In this document: piece by piece, positions 33,719 to 42,418 of the stretch
Layout of the letters: the number at the start of each line of letters is the position of its first letter
How positions within the stretch are numbered: position 1 is the stretch's first letter
NCBI RefSeq assembly: GCF_009932725.1
Contig: NZ_BLJU01000022.1
Coordinates: 124,001-188,000, forward strand
Direction: 5' to 3'
DNA: 64,000 nucleotides
Source: Pseudomonas yangonensis
GTDB taxonomy: Bacteria > Pseudomonadota > Gammaproteobacteria > Pseudomonadales > Pseudomonadaceae
The notes under the pieces: model-generated
Told to the model about the DNA's origin: nothing
The model's database searches: none
The model's input: only the letters and a program-made list of their open reading frames with translations
Program-made: the position numbers and the translations under genes

Positions 33719-34948
33719 ATGCGTTACCGCACCGACTACAGCGCCGCCTTGCTCGCCAGCCCGCCCGAAGTCATCGAGATCGCCGGCTGGCGCCTGCACT
33801 ACCAGGCCTATTCCGCCCGCCAGCGCGATGGCCGCGCGCCGGTCCTGATGCTCGGCGGGGCCTTCCAGAGCTTTCGTTCATTTGCTGCAGAGGTCGACGA
33901 GCTGCTACGCGAGCATCCAGTGATCCTGCTCGACCTGCCCAGCCAGGGTAGCAATCTGCAGCTGGCCCCCGAGCTCGGTCTGGAACAGCTGGCCGACCTG
34001 ATCGCCGCCTTCGCCGAACAACTGCAATTGCCGCCGCTAATGCCCATCGGCCTGTCCTACGGCTCGGCGCTGGCGGCGCTGTTCGCCGCACGCCATCCGC
34101 AGCGCTGCGCGCGCCTGCTGCTGGCCGGCATCACCGCCTTCGGCCGTCCCGGCGCGCGGCGGATGCTGGAGGAAAGCCTGGCGCTGCTCGCAGAAGGACG
34201 CATCGGCGAGTTCGCCCAGGGTGCGCTGAGCGGTCTGCTCAACCCACTGCGACTGCAGGCGACCGGCATTTCCCCGGTATTTCGCAAGGCGTTGCTACGG
34301 CAGATTCAACGCCTGTCACCAATCGAGGTGGAACGTTACCGGCAGAACAGCCAGCGTCTGCTGGCTTTCGGCGGCTTCAGCCAGCACCCGCAATGCCCGA
34401 CCCTGATACTGGCCGGCGAGCACGATCACTTCACCCAACCCTGGGAGCACGCCCATTTCGCAGCAGCCTGCACCAGCGCCGACTGCGTGCTGATCCACCA
34501 TGCCGATCACCTTGCCCAGTTCGAACAGCGCGAGGCCTGCGCAGCGCTGTATCGCCCCTTCCTTGGCGAGCGTCCGCTGCCTATGCGCAGCGCGGGCAGC
34601 ACTCGCCTGCACAAAGAGCAGCTGCTGCGGCTGGAGAAACGCTGCGAACCGCGTCTGACGCCGCGCCAGCGCCAGGCGCTGCTGCACCATGTCGAAGGCC
34701 GGCGATGGACGGTGGAGTTGAGCGAGCTGGGCTTCTTCGGCGGGCTGCTGCGGGGCGACCTGCCACGAGACCTGCCGCTGCGTGGGTGGCAGCTGAGCCA
34801 GGCCGACCTGCCGAGCCAGCCTCTGCTGCCACTGCGGCACGACGACCAGGGGCTGGCCTTCGTCTTCCCGCATACCGATGCTGTGGCCAGCCTGGCGCTG
34901 GCCGATCACATCCATCAGCCGCCGCTGCCGGCCGCGGCCTGCGCCTAG
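33719..34948 (+). CDS. Alpha/beta hydrolase with a C-terminal extension
   Basis: A 409-aa protein. Residues about 1-280 form an alpha/beta-hydrolase: the nucleophile elbow GLSYGSALA near residue 111 (Ser113), acid region LILAGEHDHF near 232 and His in IHHADHLAQFE near 261. Residues about 290-409 are an Arg/Leu-rich extension (LEKRCEPRLTPRQRQALLHHVEGRRW) resembling a PilZ-like or unknown accessory domain; I cannot place it firmly. I start at 33719 after GGAG. Substrate unknown. Has its own upstream region with a dyad operator. Confidence 0.8.
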   Translation: MRYRTDYSAALLASPPEVIEIAGWRLHYQAYSARQRDGRAPVLMLGGAFQSFRSFAAEVDELLREHPVILLDLPSQGSNLQLAPELGLEQLADLIAAFAEQLQLPPLMPIGLSYGSALAALFAARHPQRCARLLLAGITAFGRPGARRMLEESLALLAEGRIGEFAQGALSGLLNPLRLQATGISPVFRKALLRQIQRLSPIEVERYRQNSQRLLAFGGFSQHPQCPTLILAGEHDHFTQPWEHAHFAAACTSADCVLIHHADHLAQFEQREACAALYRPFLGERPLPMRSAGSTRLHKEQLLRLEKRCEPRLTPRQRQALLHHVEGRRWTVELSELGFFGGLLRGDLPRDLPLRGWQLSQADLPSQPLLPLRHDDQGLAFVFPHTDAVASLALADHIHQPPLPAAACA

Positions 34949-34987
34949 ATCGTAATAAGCCGGCACAGCCGCGGAGCGCAGCGCTTC

Positions 34988-35842
34988 CTAGGTCCGCGCC
35001 TGAATCACCCGCACCAGTCCGGGCAGGCGTGAAGGCGCGAGCCCCAGACGGGTGGCGTCGGCACTGGGATCGAGCACCTGCACCTGAGCGAAGCCGCAAC
35101 GCCGGAAGCCCGCGTCGATCTCGTCATGATTACGGTAATGCAGCGGGTAACTGCCGCGGGTCAACCGGCCGATCAGATCGACGCTCCAACGCAGCTGACG
35201 GTAGCGCGGGTGCTCACGCAGATCCGGATAAAGCTCGGTCAGGTAGATAGCAGCGGGGAACTCGCCAAGCTCTTTGGCGAGCCGGCTCCAGAAGCCCTCG
35301 ATCAGCGCCAACGGGAAATAGTTGACCAGCCCCTCGGTGATCACCACCACCGGCTGAGTGCGATCGAGATCCGCGAACAGCGCACTCAGGCGCTGATTAC
35401 CGCGTTCGGCCAGGATATCCACAGCGCGCACCTGGTGCCGGCCGTCCAGCCAGCCTTCGCCGTGTAACAGCAGACGCTTGCGTGCGGCCATGGCGGGCAG
35501 GTCCGCCTCCAGATAACGAAGGTGTGGATAGCGCGAGCAGAAGCGCCGTCCACGGGGCGACAGGCCACAGGCAATTTCCACCACCTGGCGTACCCCCTGC
35601 TGCTCGATGGCCTCAGTCAGTTGCGCGTCGATCTGCAGATGGCGCTGCAGCAGAAAAGCCTCTATATCCAGGCCAAAACCGGCCCTGGCGCCCCAGGTGA
35701 CGGGCCACAGCAGCTTGTGCACGAAGCGGCCGAAGGCGGTGGCGAACGCCGGTTCGGCCAAGCGGTGGCGATACCAGACGTAGCCGGTGTAATGCGCCGA
35801 AGGACTGATATGGGCGCTGCTGGCGCGGGAACGTTCAGGCAT
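34988..35842 (-). CDS. Class I SAM-dependent methyltransferase (leucine carboxyl methyltransferase-like)
   Basis: A 284-aa protein. VVEIACGLSPRGRRF near residue 89 is the SAM-binding loop (E/D-x-G variant with ACG), followed by YLEADLPAMAARKR near 110, which binds the SAM ribose, and VVITEGLVNYF near 170. This pattern matches LCM/PPM1-type enzymes that methylate carboxyl groups or polyketides. Substrate unknown. It lies tail to tail with the hydrolase and divergent from mpg, 66 bp apart. Confidence 0.8.
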   Translation of the reverse strand: MPERSRASSAHISPSAHYTGYVWYRHRLAEPAFATAFGRFVHKLLWPVTWGARAGFGLDIEAFLLQRHLQIDAQLTEAIEQQGVRQVVEIACGLSPRGRRFCSRYPHLRYLEADLPAMAARKRLLLHGEGWLDGRHQVRAVDILAERGNQRLSALFADLDRTQPVVVITEGLVNYFPLALIEGFWSRLAKELGEFPAAIYLTELYPDLREHPRYRQLRWSVDLIGRLTRGSYPLHYRNHDEIDAGFRRCGFAQVQVLDPSADATRLGLAPSRLPGLVRVIQART

Positions 35843-35908
35843 CTTTAAGGTTCTTGTTGTTATGCTCGCGGCCCCAGATTAGAACGCTGCGAGCGCCTTC
35901 GACAGATC

Positions 35909-36625
35909 ATGCCCGCCGAACCCACCCTTAGTTTGCCCTGGCCCGGCGCCAGACCGTTGCCCGACACCTTCTTCGACCGCGATGCGCAGTTGCTCGCCCG
36001 CGAGCTGCTCGGCAAGGTGATTCGTCACCGCGTCGGCAAGCGCTGGCTGAGCGCACGGATCATCGAGACCGAGGCCTATTACCTGGTGGACAAGGGCAGC
36101 CACGCCTCGCTCGGCTACACCGAGAAACGCAAGGCGCTGTTCGCCGATGGCGGGCACATTTATATGTATTACGCACGCGGCGGCGATTCGCTGAACTTCA
36201 GCGCCTTTGGTCCCGGCAACGCGGTGCTGATCAAATCCGCGCATCCCTGGGTCGATGCCATCAGCGGCGCCGACTCGCTTGCTGCGATGCAGTGCAACAA
36301 CCCGGACAGCCTTGGCCGTCCGCGTGCGCCCGAGCGCCTGTGCGCCGGGCAGACCCTGCTGTGCAAGGCGCTGGGCCTGAAGGTAACGGACTGGGATGCA
36401 CGCCGCTTCGATCTGCAGCGATTGTTCGTCGAGGACGTCGGCGAAAGGCCGCATTCGATCATCCAGTGCGCGCGCCTGGGCATTCCCCTGGGGCGCGACG
36501 AACACCTGCCGTACCGTTTCGTCGACGCGCTATACGCCCGCCATTGCACGCGCAACCCTTTGCGCCGTGGACAGGTCGAAGGCCGTGATTATCGATTGTT
36601 GAGCGTTTCGGGAGCAGAACAATGA
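35909..36625 (+). CDS. mpg: DNA-3-methyladenine glycosylase (AAG/MPG type)
   Basis: Base-excision repair enzyme removing alkylated purines, of the AAG fold rather than AlkA. The 238-aa protein shows LLGKVIRHRVGKRWLSARIIETEAYY near residue 33 (the Glu of IETEAY activates water) and HIYMYYARGGDSLNF near 85. Its end overlaps the next start by 4 bases. Confidence 0.93.
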   Translation: MPAEPTLSLPWPGARPLPDTFFDRDAQLLARELLGKVIRHRVGKRWLSARIIETEAYYLVDKGSHASLGYTEKRKALFADGGHIYMYYARGGDSLNFSAFGPGNAVLIKSAHPWVDAISGADSLAAMQCNNPDSLGRPRAPERLCAGQTLLCKALGLKVTDWDARRFDLQRLFVEDVGERPHSIIQCARLGIPLGRDEHLPYRFVDALYARHCTRNPLRRGQVEGRDYRLLSVSGAEQ

Positions 36626-37938
36626 GCGTCTGGCTGGACAACCTGACCACCTGGCTGGGTGGCAACCCGCAGTGGCTGGGAATGGCGATCTTCCTCATCG
36701 CCCTGCTCGAATGCCTGGCGCTGGTAGGTATCGTGCTGCCCGGCGTGGTGCTGCTGTTCAGCGTCGCGCTGCTGGCCGGCAGCGGCGTACTGACGTTGTG
36801 GCATACGCTGCTGCTGGCCTACGCCGGTGCACTGTGTGGCGACATGATTTCCTACGCGCTGGGCAGGCGTTTCAAGCGCAACATCGGCCGCCTGCCGGTG
36901 CTGCGCCACCACCCGCAGTGGATCATGCGCGCCGAGCTGTATTTCCGCCATTACGGGGTGGCCAGCCTGCTGGTCGGGCGTTTCATCGGCCCGCTGCGGC
37001 CGATGCTGCCCTTGGTCGCCGGCATGCTGGACATGCCGCCGCTGCGCTTCATCCTGGTCAGCCTGGTGGCGGCGGCCGGCTGGGCCCTGGCCTACCTGTT
37101 GCCGGGCTGGGCCACCGGCGCTGCACTGCGTCTGCCGATGGCGGAAGGTTTCTGGACCGAGGCGGCGGTGCTGCTGGCCGGCATCGGCGTGATCCTGCTG
37201 CTGACCATCCAGGCCAGCCTGGCGGAAAAACAGCGGGCCAGCCTGCTGGGTGGCGGTCTCAGCCTGGCGCTGCTCCTGGCCATTGTCATCGGCTGGCCGC
37301 ATCTCGATGCGCTGGATCAGGGCCTGATGACCCTGGTGCAGGAGCAGCGTGAGGTACACCTGGACCGATGGATCGGCACCCTGACCCGACTGGGCGACTT
37401 CCATATCCAGCTGGTCGCGGCCGCGCTGTTGTGCACCCTGCTGCTGCTGGCACGACGCTGGCGTCATCTGCTATTCGCCGGTTCGACCCTGCTGGTCACG
37501 GCCATCGGCAACAGCACCCTCAAGCATGGCTTCGCCCGGGCACGCCCCGACGTGCTGAGCGAACCGCTGACCACCTTCAGCTTTCCCAGCGGCCACAGCT
37601 CGGCAGCCTTTGCCTTCTTTCTGGTGCTGGGGGTGCTGGCCGGACGCGGACAATCGGCACGCCTGCGCCTGGCCTGGCTGGTGGTAGCCTGTCTGCCGGC
37701 CGCAGCGATTGCCCTGTCGCGGATTTACCTGGGCGTGCACTGGCCCAGCGACATCATCGCCGGCGCCCTGCTGGCCTCGGCCATTTGTGGCCTGAGCCTG
37801 ACGCTGTGCCAGCGCCGCGAGGTACTGCCGGCACTGCCCGCGCGTCTGTGGTGGGTCATCCTGCCCGCCTGCATCGCGGTACTGGGCGGTATGGCGACCT
37901 GGCAGCTGTCCAATGCGCTGCTGCGCTACGCCTACTGA
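36622..37938 (+). CDS. DedA/SNARE-associated domain fused to PAP2-family phosphatase
   Basis: A 438-aa inner-membrane protein combining two membrane modules. Residues about 1-210 are DedA-like (GDMISYALGRRF, VGRFIGPLRPMLPLVAGM), the family implicated in lipid-carrier flipping. Residues about 240-410 are PAP2: KHGFARARPD near residue 293, SFPSGHSSAAFAF near 316 and SRIYLGVHWPSDIIAG near 365, the three phosphatase motifs with KxxxxxxRP, PSGH and SRxxxxxHxxxD. A flippase plus lipid phosphatase suits recycling of undecaprenyl pyrophosphate or phosphatidic acid. Coupled to mpg by a 4-base overlap. Confidence 0.9.
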   Translation: MSVWLDNLTTWLGGNPQWLGMAIFLIALLECLALVGIVLPGVVLLFSVALLAGSGVLTLWHTLLLAYAGALCGDMISYALGRRFKRNIGRLPVLRHHPQWIMRAELYFRHYGVASLLVGRFIGPLRPMLPLVAGMLDMPPLRFILVSLVAAAGWALAYLLPGWATGAALRLPMAEGFWTEAAVLLAGIGVILLLTIQASLAEKQRASLLGGGLSLALLLAIVIGWPHLDALDQGLMTLVQEQREVHLDRWIGTLTRLGDFHIQLVAAALLCTLLLLARRWRHLLFAGSTLLVTAIGNSTLKHGFARARPDVLSEPLTTFSFPSGHSSAAFAFFLVLGVLAGRGQSARLRLAWLVVACLPAAAIALSRIYLGVHWPSDIIAGALLASAICGLSLTLCQRREVLPALPARLWWVILPACIAVLGGMATWQLSNALLRYAY

Positions 37939-37947
37939 CGCGTCGCT

Positions 37948-38532
37948 TCAGGCATCCCCCTGAAGCATTTCCAGCATGGTGTGCAGCTGGTCCAGGCGCT
38001 GGGCCGGGTCATCGAGCGCAAGCAGCTGCAGCTTCTGCGCCGGCTCCAGCGGCAACAGGTAAGCCAGTTGATTGGCCAGTTGCTGCTGGCCGGTAACCAC
38101 CCCCGCCATGGCCAGCTCCTCCACCAGCGGATGTTCGGCCAATGCGGCGTGCAGGGCGGCAAGGTCGGCATGCTCGGCCTGCAGCGGGCAGTCTGGCGGC
38201 TCCTGCAGCCACTGCACATCGGCAACGGTCAGCTGGTCAGGCAGAACCTGGGCACGCTCGACGCGAAAGCGCCGCCCGCCCTCGACACGAATACCCAGCA
38301 GTCCATTGGTGCGCTGTTGAAAGTCACGCACCAGCGCCTCACAACCAATGGCCGCGAAGCGGCTGGCGGCTTCGCCCACTTCCTCGCCCTCGACGATGCA
38401 CACCACGCCGAACCCCGTGCCCTGCTTCATGCAGCGGCTGATCATGTCCAGATAGCGCGCCTCGAATATCTGCAGATCGAGCACACAGCCGGGGAACAAT
38501 ACGGTGTTGAGCGGGAACAGCGGGAGAGTCAT
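37948..38532 (-). CDS. LON-domain (substrate-binding) protein without protease
   Basis: A 194-aa protein consisting only of the N-terminal substrate-recognition fold of Lon: LPLFPLNTVLFPGCVLDLQIFEARYLDMI at the start and GRRFRVERAQV near residue 97. No AAA or Ser-Lys protease domain follows, so it is not Lon. I use the ATG at 38532; an upstream one at 38565 adds eleven residues. Function unknown. Convergent with the DedA-PAP2 gene. Confidence 0.9.
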   Translation of the reverse strand: MTLPLFPLNTVLFPGCVLDLQIFEARYLDMISRCMKQGTGFGVVCIVEGEEVGEAASRFAAIGCEALVRDFQQRTNGLLGIRVEGGRRFRVERAQVLPDQLTVADVQWLQEPPDCPLQAEHADLAALHAALAEHPLVEELAMAGVVTGQQQLANQLAYLLPLEPAQKLQLLALDDPAQRLDQLHTMLEMLQGDA

Positions 38533-38586
38533 GAGCGCGGCCTGTATCAACTCGATCCGGGGCATCAGGGATGGTCAGTCAGACTC

Positions 38587-39303
38587 TCACAGGAACATGA
38601 CGATCGCCAGAGGCAAGAGCACGGCAGTGATCACCCCCATCAGACTCATCGCCAGCGCCGCGAAGGCGCCGCACTCGTCGCTCTCCTGCAGTGCGCGCGC
38701 CGTGCCCACGGCGTGGGCGGTGATGCCCAGCGCCATGCCCTGCGCCGCCGGGTGATGAACCCGGCACAGACGCAGAATGGACGGCCCGACGATGGCGCCG
38801 ATGACACCGGTGATCATCACGAACACCGCTGCCAGCGCCGCGATACCACCGATCTGATCCGCCACCAGCATGGCGATCGGCGAGGTCACCGATTTGGGCG
38901 CCATACTCATCAGCATCAGCCGCTCGGCACCGAACAACCAGGCCAGCCCTGCCCCGAGCACGGTAGCGAAGGTACCGGCGATCAGCAGGGTGAGGATGAT
39001 GGGCCAGAACAGCTGGCGAATCCGCCGCAGGTTCAAATACAGCGGCACGGCCAGGGCCACGGTGGCCGGGCCGAGCAGCAGGGTCAGCGCCGCGACGCTG
39101 CTGCGGTATTCGGCGAAGCTCAGGCGGCACAGCAGCAGGATGCCGATGACCGTGAGCATCGAGACCAACACCGGCTGCAGGAATACCCAGCGGGTGCGCT
39201 CGTAGGCGGCCATGGCCAACTGATAGGCACCGAGGGTGATGCCGATACCGAACAGCGGGTGATGGGTCAGCGCCTGCCAGGCGCCCTGCCAATCGGGGCT
39301 CAT
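38587..39303 (-). CDS. lrgB: LrgB/CidB family membrane protein
   Basis: A 238-aa inner-membrane protein with about seven helices. GPATVALAVPLYLNLRRIRQ near residue 78 and MAPKSVTSPIAMLVADQIGGIAALAA near 133 are characteristic of LrgB/CidB. The family partners with LrgA/CidA and affects murein hydrolase activity, cell death and pyruvate or metabolite transport. The start overlaps the lrgA stop by 4 bases. Confidence 0.92.
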   Translation of the reverse strand: MSPDWQGAWQALTHHPLFGIGITLGAYQLAMAAYERTRWVFLQPVLVSMLTVIGILLLCRLSFAEYRSSVAALTLLLGPATVALAVPLYLNLRRIRQLFWPIILTLLIAGTFATVLGAGLAWLFGAERLMLMSMAPKSVTSPIAMLVADQIGGIAALAAVFVMITGVIGAIVGPSILRLCRVHHPAAQGMALGITAHAVGTARALQESDECGAFAALAMSLMGVITAVLLPLAIVMFL

Positions 39304-39659
39304 GCGTCCTCCCGGCGCTGCTGGCGCTCGATCAGTTTCTGCATCAGCCAGCCGGCGAAGGCCAGCGATACCAGCAGCGACAGCACCAGCGCGCCGACCA
39401 CCGCCCAGAAATCGGCGGCAATATCACTGGCATAGGCCATCACACCCACCGCGGGCGGTACCAGGATCAGCGGCAGGTACTTGAGCAGACTGCTGGACGC
39501 CACGCTGAGCGGCTCGCCCACCTCGCCACGGACGACAAGAAAGACGAACAGCAGCAGCATGCCGATGATCGGCCCAGGCAGCATCGGTAACAGCAGCACG
39601 TTAAGAACGGTACCCAGCAGCTGGCACAGCACCAGCCAGGAAAGGCCGCGAAGCAGCAT
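39300..39659 (-). CDS. lrgA: LrgA/CidA family holin-like protein
   Basis: A 119-aa membrane protein with four helices (LLPMLPGPIIGMLLLFVFLV; SSLLKYLPLILVPPAVGVMAY) and a basic tail (QKLIERQQRREDA). I start at 39659 (MLLRGLSWLVLCQ). The open frame reaches 39824, but that extension is translated through the neighbouring MITE and is not homologous. First gene of lrgAB; the MITE at 39706-39849 lies only 47 bp upstream, so its regulation may differ from other strains. Confidence 0.9.
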   Translation of the reverse strand: MLLRGLSWLVLCQLLGTVLNVLLLPMLPGPIIGMLLLFVFLVVRGEVGEPLSVASSSLLKYLPLILVPPAVGVMAYASDIAADFWAVVGALVLSLLVSLAFAGWLMQKLIERQQRREDA

Positions 39660-39705
39660 GTTTGAGGTCTCCACAAGACGAGCGATGGCCGCGCTTCCGC
39701 TCGCG

Positions 39706-39849
39706 AGTAGGCCGTTGAAAAATGTAGGCGAGGCAGTCAGTGCAAGGCAAAAACAGGCGAAAAAGCGGAGTTTACGAGCTGTAAATGAGCATTTTGAGCC
39801 TGTTTTTAACGCAGCAATGACCACGCAGGTAGTTTTTCAGCGGCCTACT
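39706..39849 (-). mobile_element. MITE-like palindromic element, copy 2 (144 bp)
   Basis: Terminal repeats AGTAGGCCGTTGAAAAA and TTTTTCAGCGGCCTACT (one mismatch). On the minus strand it runs CTACCTGCGTGGTCATTGCTG, GCGTTAAAAACAGGCTC, AAAATGCTCATTTACAGCTC and CGCCTGTTTTTGCC, collinear with copy 1 at 15077-15280 minus three internal blocks. No coding capacity of its own. Inserted between lrgA and its upstream region. Confidence 0.82.
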
Positions 39850-40058
39850 AGAGGGGATTCCGGGCATCTATTGAGGGCATGTCGGCCATTATAGGCGCTA
39901 TGCACCTTCGCTGGCCTCTGTATTGCTTCGTCAGGCTGACCTATGCCGCATCATTCAGTCCGCCTGGGCAGGCTTGACCCGCGGTCGCCCCCGTGCTGAT
40001 CTAGGCCGCAACGGTTCCACGCACACAAGAAAAACACCCGCGTCCTCAAGGAGGAACT

Positions 40059-40514
40059 ATGCCGTTCGTACCCGTAGCAGAGCTCAAGGACCACGTTGGC
40101 AAGGAACTCGGCAAGTCCGAGTGGCTGACCATCGATCAGGAGCGCATCAACCAGTTCGCCGAGTGTACCGGCGACCACCAGTTCATCCACGTCGACCCGG
40201 AAAAGGCCAAACAGACCCCCTTCGGCACCACCATCGCCCACGGCTTCCTCTCGCTGTCGCTGGTGCCAATGCTGATGGAAAAGATCATGATCATGCCGCA
40301 GGGGCTGAAGATGGCAGTGAACTACGGCCTCGACAGCGTGCGCTTCATCCAGCCGGTCAAGGTCAACTCTAAGGTGCGCCTGGTGGTCACCCTGACCGAC
40401 GCCACCGAGAAGAACCCCGGCCAGTGGCTGCTCAAGGCCCGCGCCGTGCTGGAGATCGAAGGCCAGGAGAAACCGGCCTATGTCGCCGAGCCGATGACCC
40501 TCTGCTTCGTCTGA
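40059..40514 (+). CDS. MaoC-type (R)-hydratase family protein
   Basis: A 151-aa hot-dog-fold protein with the hydratase-2 motif: ECTGDHQFIHVDPEKAKQTPFGTTIAHGFLSLSL (residues about 34-67), where Asp39 and His44 form the catalytic pair. Family members hydrate trans-2-enoyl-CoA to (R)-3-hydroxyacyl-CoA, which can feed polyhydroxyalkanoate synthesis. Preceded by AAGGAGG at the right distance. Substrate chain length is not evident. Confidence 0.9.
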   Translation: MPFVPVAELKDHVGKELGKSEWLTIDQERINQFAECTGDHQFIHVDPEKAKQTPFGTTIAHGFLSLSLVPMLMEKIMIMPQGLKMAVNYGLDSVRFIQPVKVNSKVRLVVTLTDATEKNPGQWLLKARAVLEIEGQEKPAYVAEPMTLCFV

Positions 40515-40663
40515 TCCCACCCGGGCATCCTCTGTCGCTCCCGTTTTCCGTGCCATGCGCCGGAGCGGGAGCGATCCTGCATCCGTAAAGCGTGCGACTC
40601 GGCAGCGCAAGCCTGCAGGCTTGCGGCATACTGCGGAGCAAAGCACCGACCTGGACGTCCGCC

Positions 40664-42388
40664 ATGAACCCCCTTGCCCTGCGCCTGCTGCCTCTTTGCC
40701 TGTCCCTGCTGATCGCCGGTTGCGAGGAAGCGCGCCCGCTGTTGCCGGCCAATGCCACCCTGCCCGATGGCGGCCAGTATCGCGGCGAGATCGTCGACGG
40801 GTTGCTGCAAGGCCCGGGACGTCTGGACTACCGCAATGGCAGCTGGTTCGTCGGCCAGTTCAAGGACGGCATGCTCGAAGGCAGCGGCGAGTGGCAGGGC
40901 CCCGGTGGCGAGCACTATCTGGGCGAGTTTCATGAAGGCATGTTCCACGGCCAGGGTACCCTGACCTACAGCGATGGCAGCCGCTACGAAGGGGGGTTCG
41001 AACGCAACAGATTCAGCGGCGTCGGCCTGCTGGAACAGGGCGGCCAGCGCTACCAGGGCGAATTTCTCAACGACCGCTTCCACGGCCTGGGCAAATTGGA
41101 AATGGCCGACGGCAGCAGCTTCCAGGGCCAGTTCGTCAAGGGTCAGCCGGAAGGCCAGGGTGTACGCATCGACGCCTATGGCAACCAGTTCAGCGGCGTA
41201 TTCGCGCAGGGCCTGCTCAGCGGCCAGGGCAGCTACCACAACGCCGATGGCGACAACTATAGCGGCGGGTTCAAGAATGACGAGTTCCATGGCAAGGGCC
41301 GCTACCAGAGCGCCAGCGGCGAGACCTGGGCCGGAGAGTTCGTCGAAGGCGTGATGCAGGGGCCCGGCGAATACACCGACGGCGACGGCACGCGCTACCT
41401 CGGCGAATTCGCCGACTGGCAGTACCAAGGCCAAGGCCTGCTCACCCGACCCGACGGCAGCGCCTACCGCGGCCATTTTTCCGGCGGTGAATACAATGGC
41501 GAGGGCACCCTGACTCTGGCCGATGGCAGTCGCCAGTCCGGCACCTGGCAAGGCGGGCGACTGATACGTGACGAACAGGGCCAGGTGTTGCCCGACAGCC
41601 TCGAGCTGGGTCTGCTGCGACAGGGACAGCTGCTCGATGAGGCCATCGCCGCACTCCCCGCCTCGACACCGGCACGCGAACTCTATGCGCTGACCCTGGC
41701 GGGTGACGGCAAGCAGAGCGTATTCATGCGCGAGGCCGACTATGTCAGCAGGCTGATGCGCGATCGTTTTGGCGCCTACGGCAGCATCGACCTGGTCAAC
41801 CACCGTGATCATCTCGCCGACCGTCCGCTGGCTACGCGCGAGAACCTTACTCGCGCGGTCCAGGCTCTTGCCGAACGCAGTGGCGAGGAAGATCTGATCT
41901 TCATCTACCTGACCAGCCATGGCTCGCGCCGCCACGAACTCAATCTCGACCAGCCGCGCCTGCAACTTGCCGACCTGCCGGCCAGCGAGCTGGCGGCGCT
42001 GCTGGCGCCACTCAAGCAACGCAACAAGGTGGTGGTGATTTCGGCTTGCTACTCCGGCGGTTTCATCCCACCACTGAAAGACGAAAAGACCCTGGTGATG
42101 ACCGCCGCACGCGCCGACCGGGTTTCCTTCGGCTGCAGCGAGGAGAACGACTTCACCTATTTCGGCCGCGCCCTGTTTGCCGAGGCTCTGGGCGAAACCG
42201 ACAACCTGGAACGGGCCTTCGAACTGGCCAAGGAACGCGTCGCCGAGCGTGAGCAGAGCGATGGCTTCGAGCCTTCCGAACCGCAGATCTGGGCGCCACG
42301 CGGCGTACTCCAGCACTGGCGCGATCTGCGTCAGAGCCAGGCCGAGCGCGCGCTCGGTGCCGTGGCCAGTGGTCCGGCAAAGGACTAA
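40664..42388 (+). CDS. Lipoprotein with MORN repeats and a C13 (caspase-like) peptidase domain
   Basis: A 574-aa protein with a lipoprotein signal (LLPLCLSLLIAGCEE, lipobox Cys about residue 19), so anchored in the envelope. About twelve 23-residue MORN repeats (YxGxFxxGxxxGxG type, for example EHYLGEFHEGMFHGQG) span residues about 33-310. From about 345 a legumain-type C13 domain follows, with catalytic His about 419 in YLTSHGSRR and Cys about 462 in VVISACYSGGF, the caspase-like dyad. MORN repeats are usually lipid- or protein-binding scaffolds. Substrate and trigger are unknown. Start chosen at 40664 for the signal peptide. Confidence 0.9.
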   Translation: MNPLALRLLPLCLSLLIAGCEEARPLLPANATLPDGGQYRGEIVDGLLQGPGRLDYRNGSWFVGQFKDGMLEGSGEWQGPGGEHYLGEFHEGMFHGQGTLTYSDGSRYEGGFERNRFSGVGLLEQGGQRYQGEFLNDRFHGLGKLEMADGSSFQGQFVKGQPEGQGVRIDAYGNQFSGVFAQGLLSGQGSYHNADGDNYSGGFKNDEFHGKGRYQSASGETWAGEFVEGVMQGPGEYTDGDGTRYLGEFADWQYQGQGLLTRPDGSAYRGHFSGGEYNGEGTLTLADGSRQSGTWQGGRLIRDEQGQVLPDSLELGLLRQGQLLDEAIAALPASTPARELYALTLAGDGKQSVFMREADYVSRLMRDRFGAYGSIDLVNHRDHLADRPLATRENLTRAVQALAERSGEEDLIFIYLTSHGSRRHELNLDQPRLQLADLPASELAALLAPLKQRNKVVVISACYSGGFIPPLKDEKTLVMTAARADRVSFGCSEENDFTYFGRALFAEALGETDNLERAFELAKERVAEREQSDGFEPSEPQIWAPRGVLQHWRDLRQSQAERALGAVASGPAKD

Positions 42389-42418
42389 GCTGAACTGTAA
42401 CGGACAAGAGACAATTGC

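Noticed and set aside
37948..38532. Lon protease
   Set aside because: Only the substrate-binding domain is present; there is no ATPase or protease domain.
39660..39824. 55-residue N-terminal extension of LrgA
   Set aside because: The extension is translated from the MITE and its flank. It resembles the frame through the other MITE (SRPLKNVGEA in its complement) and is not an LrgA feature.
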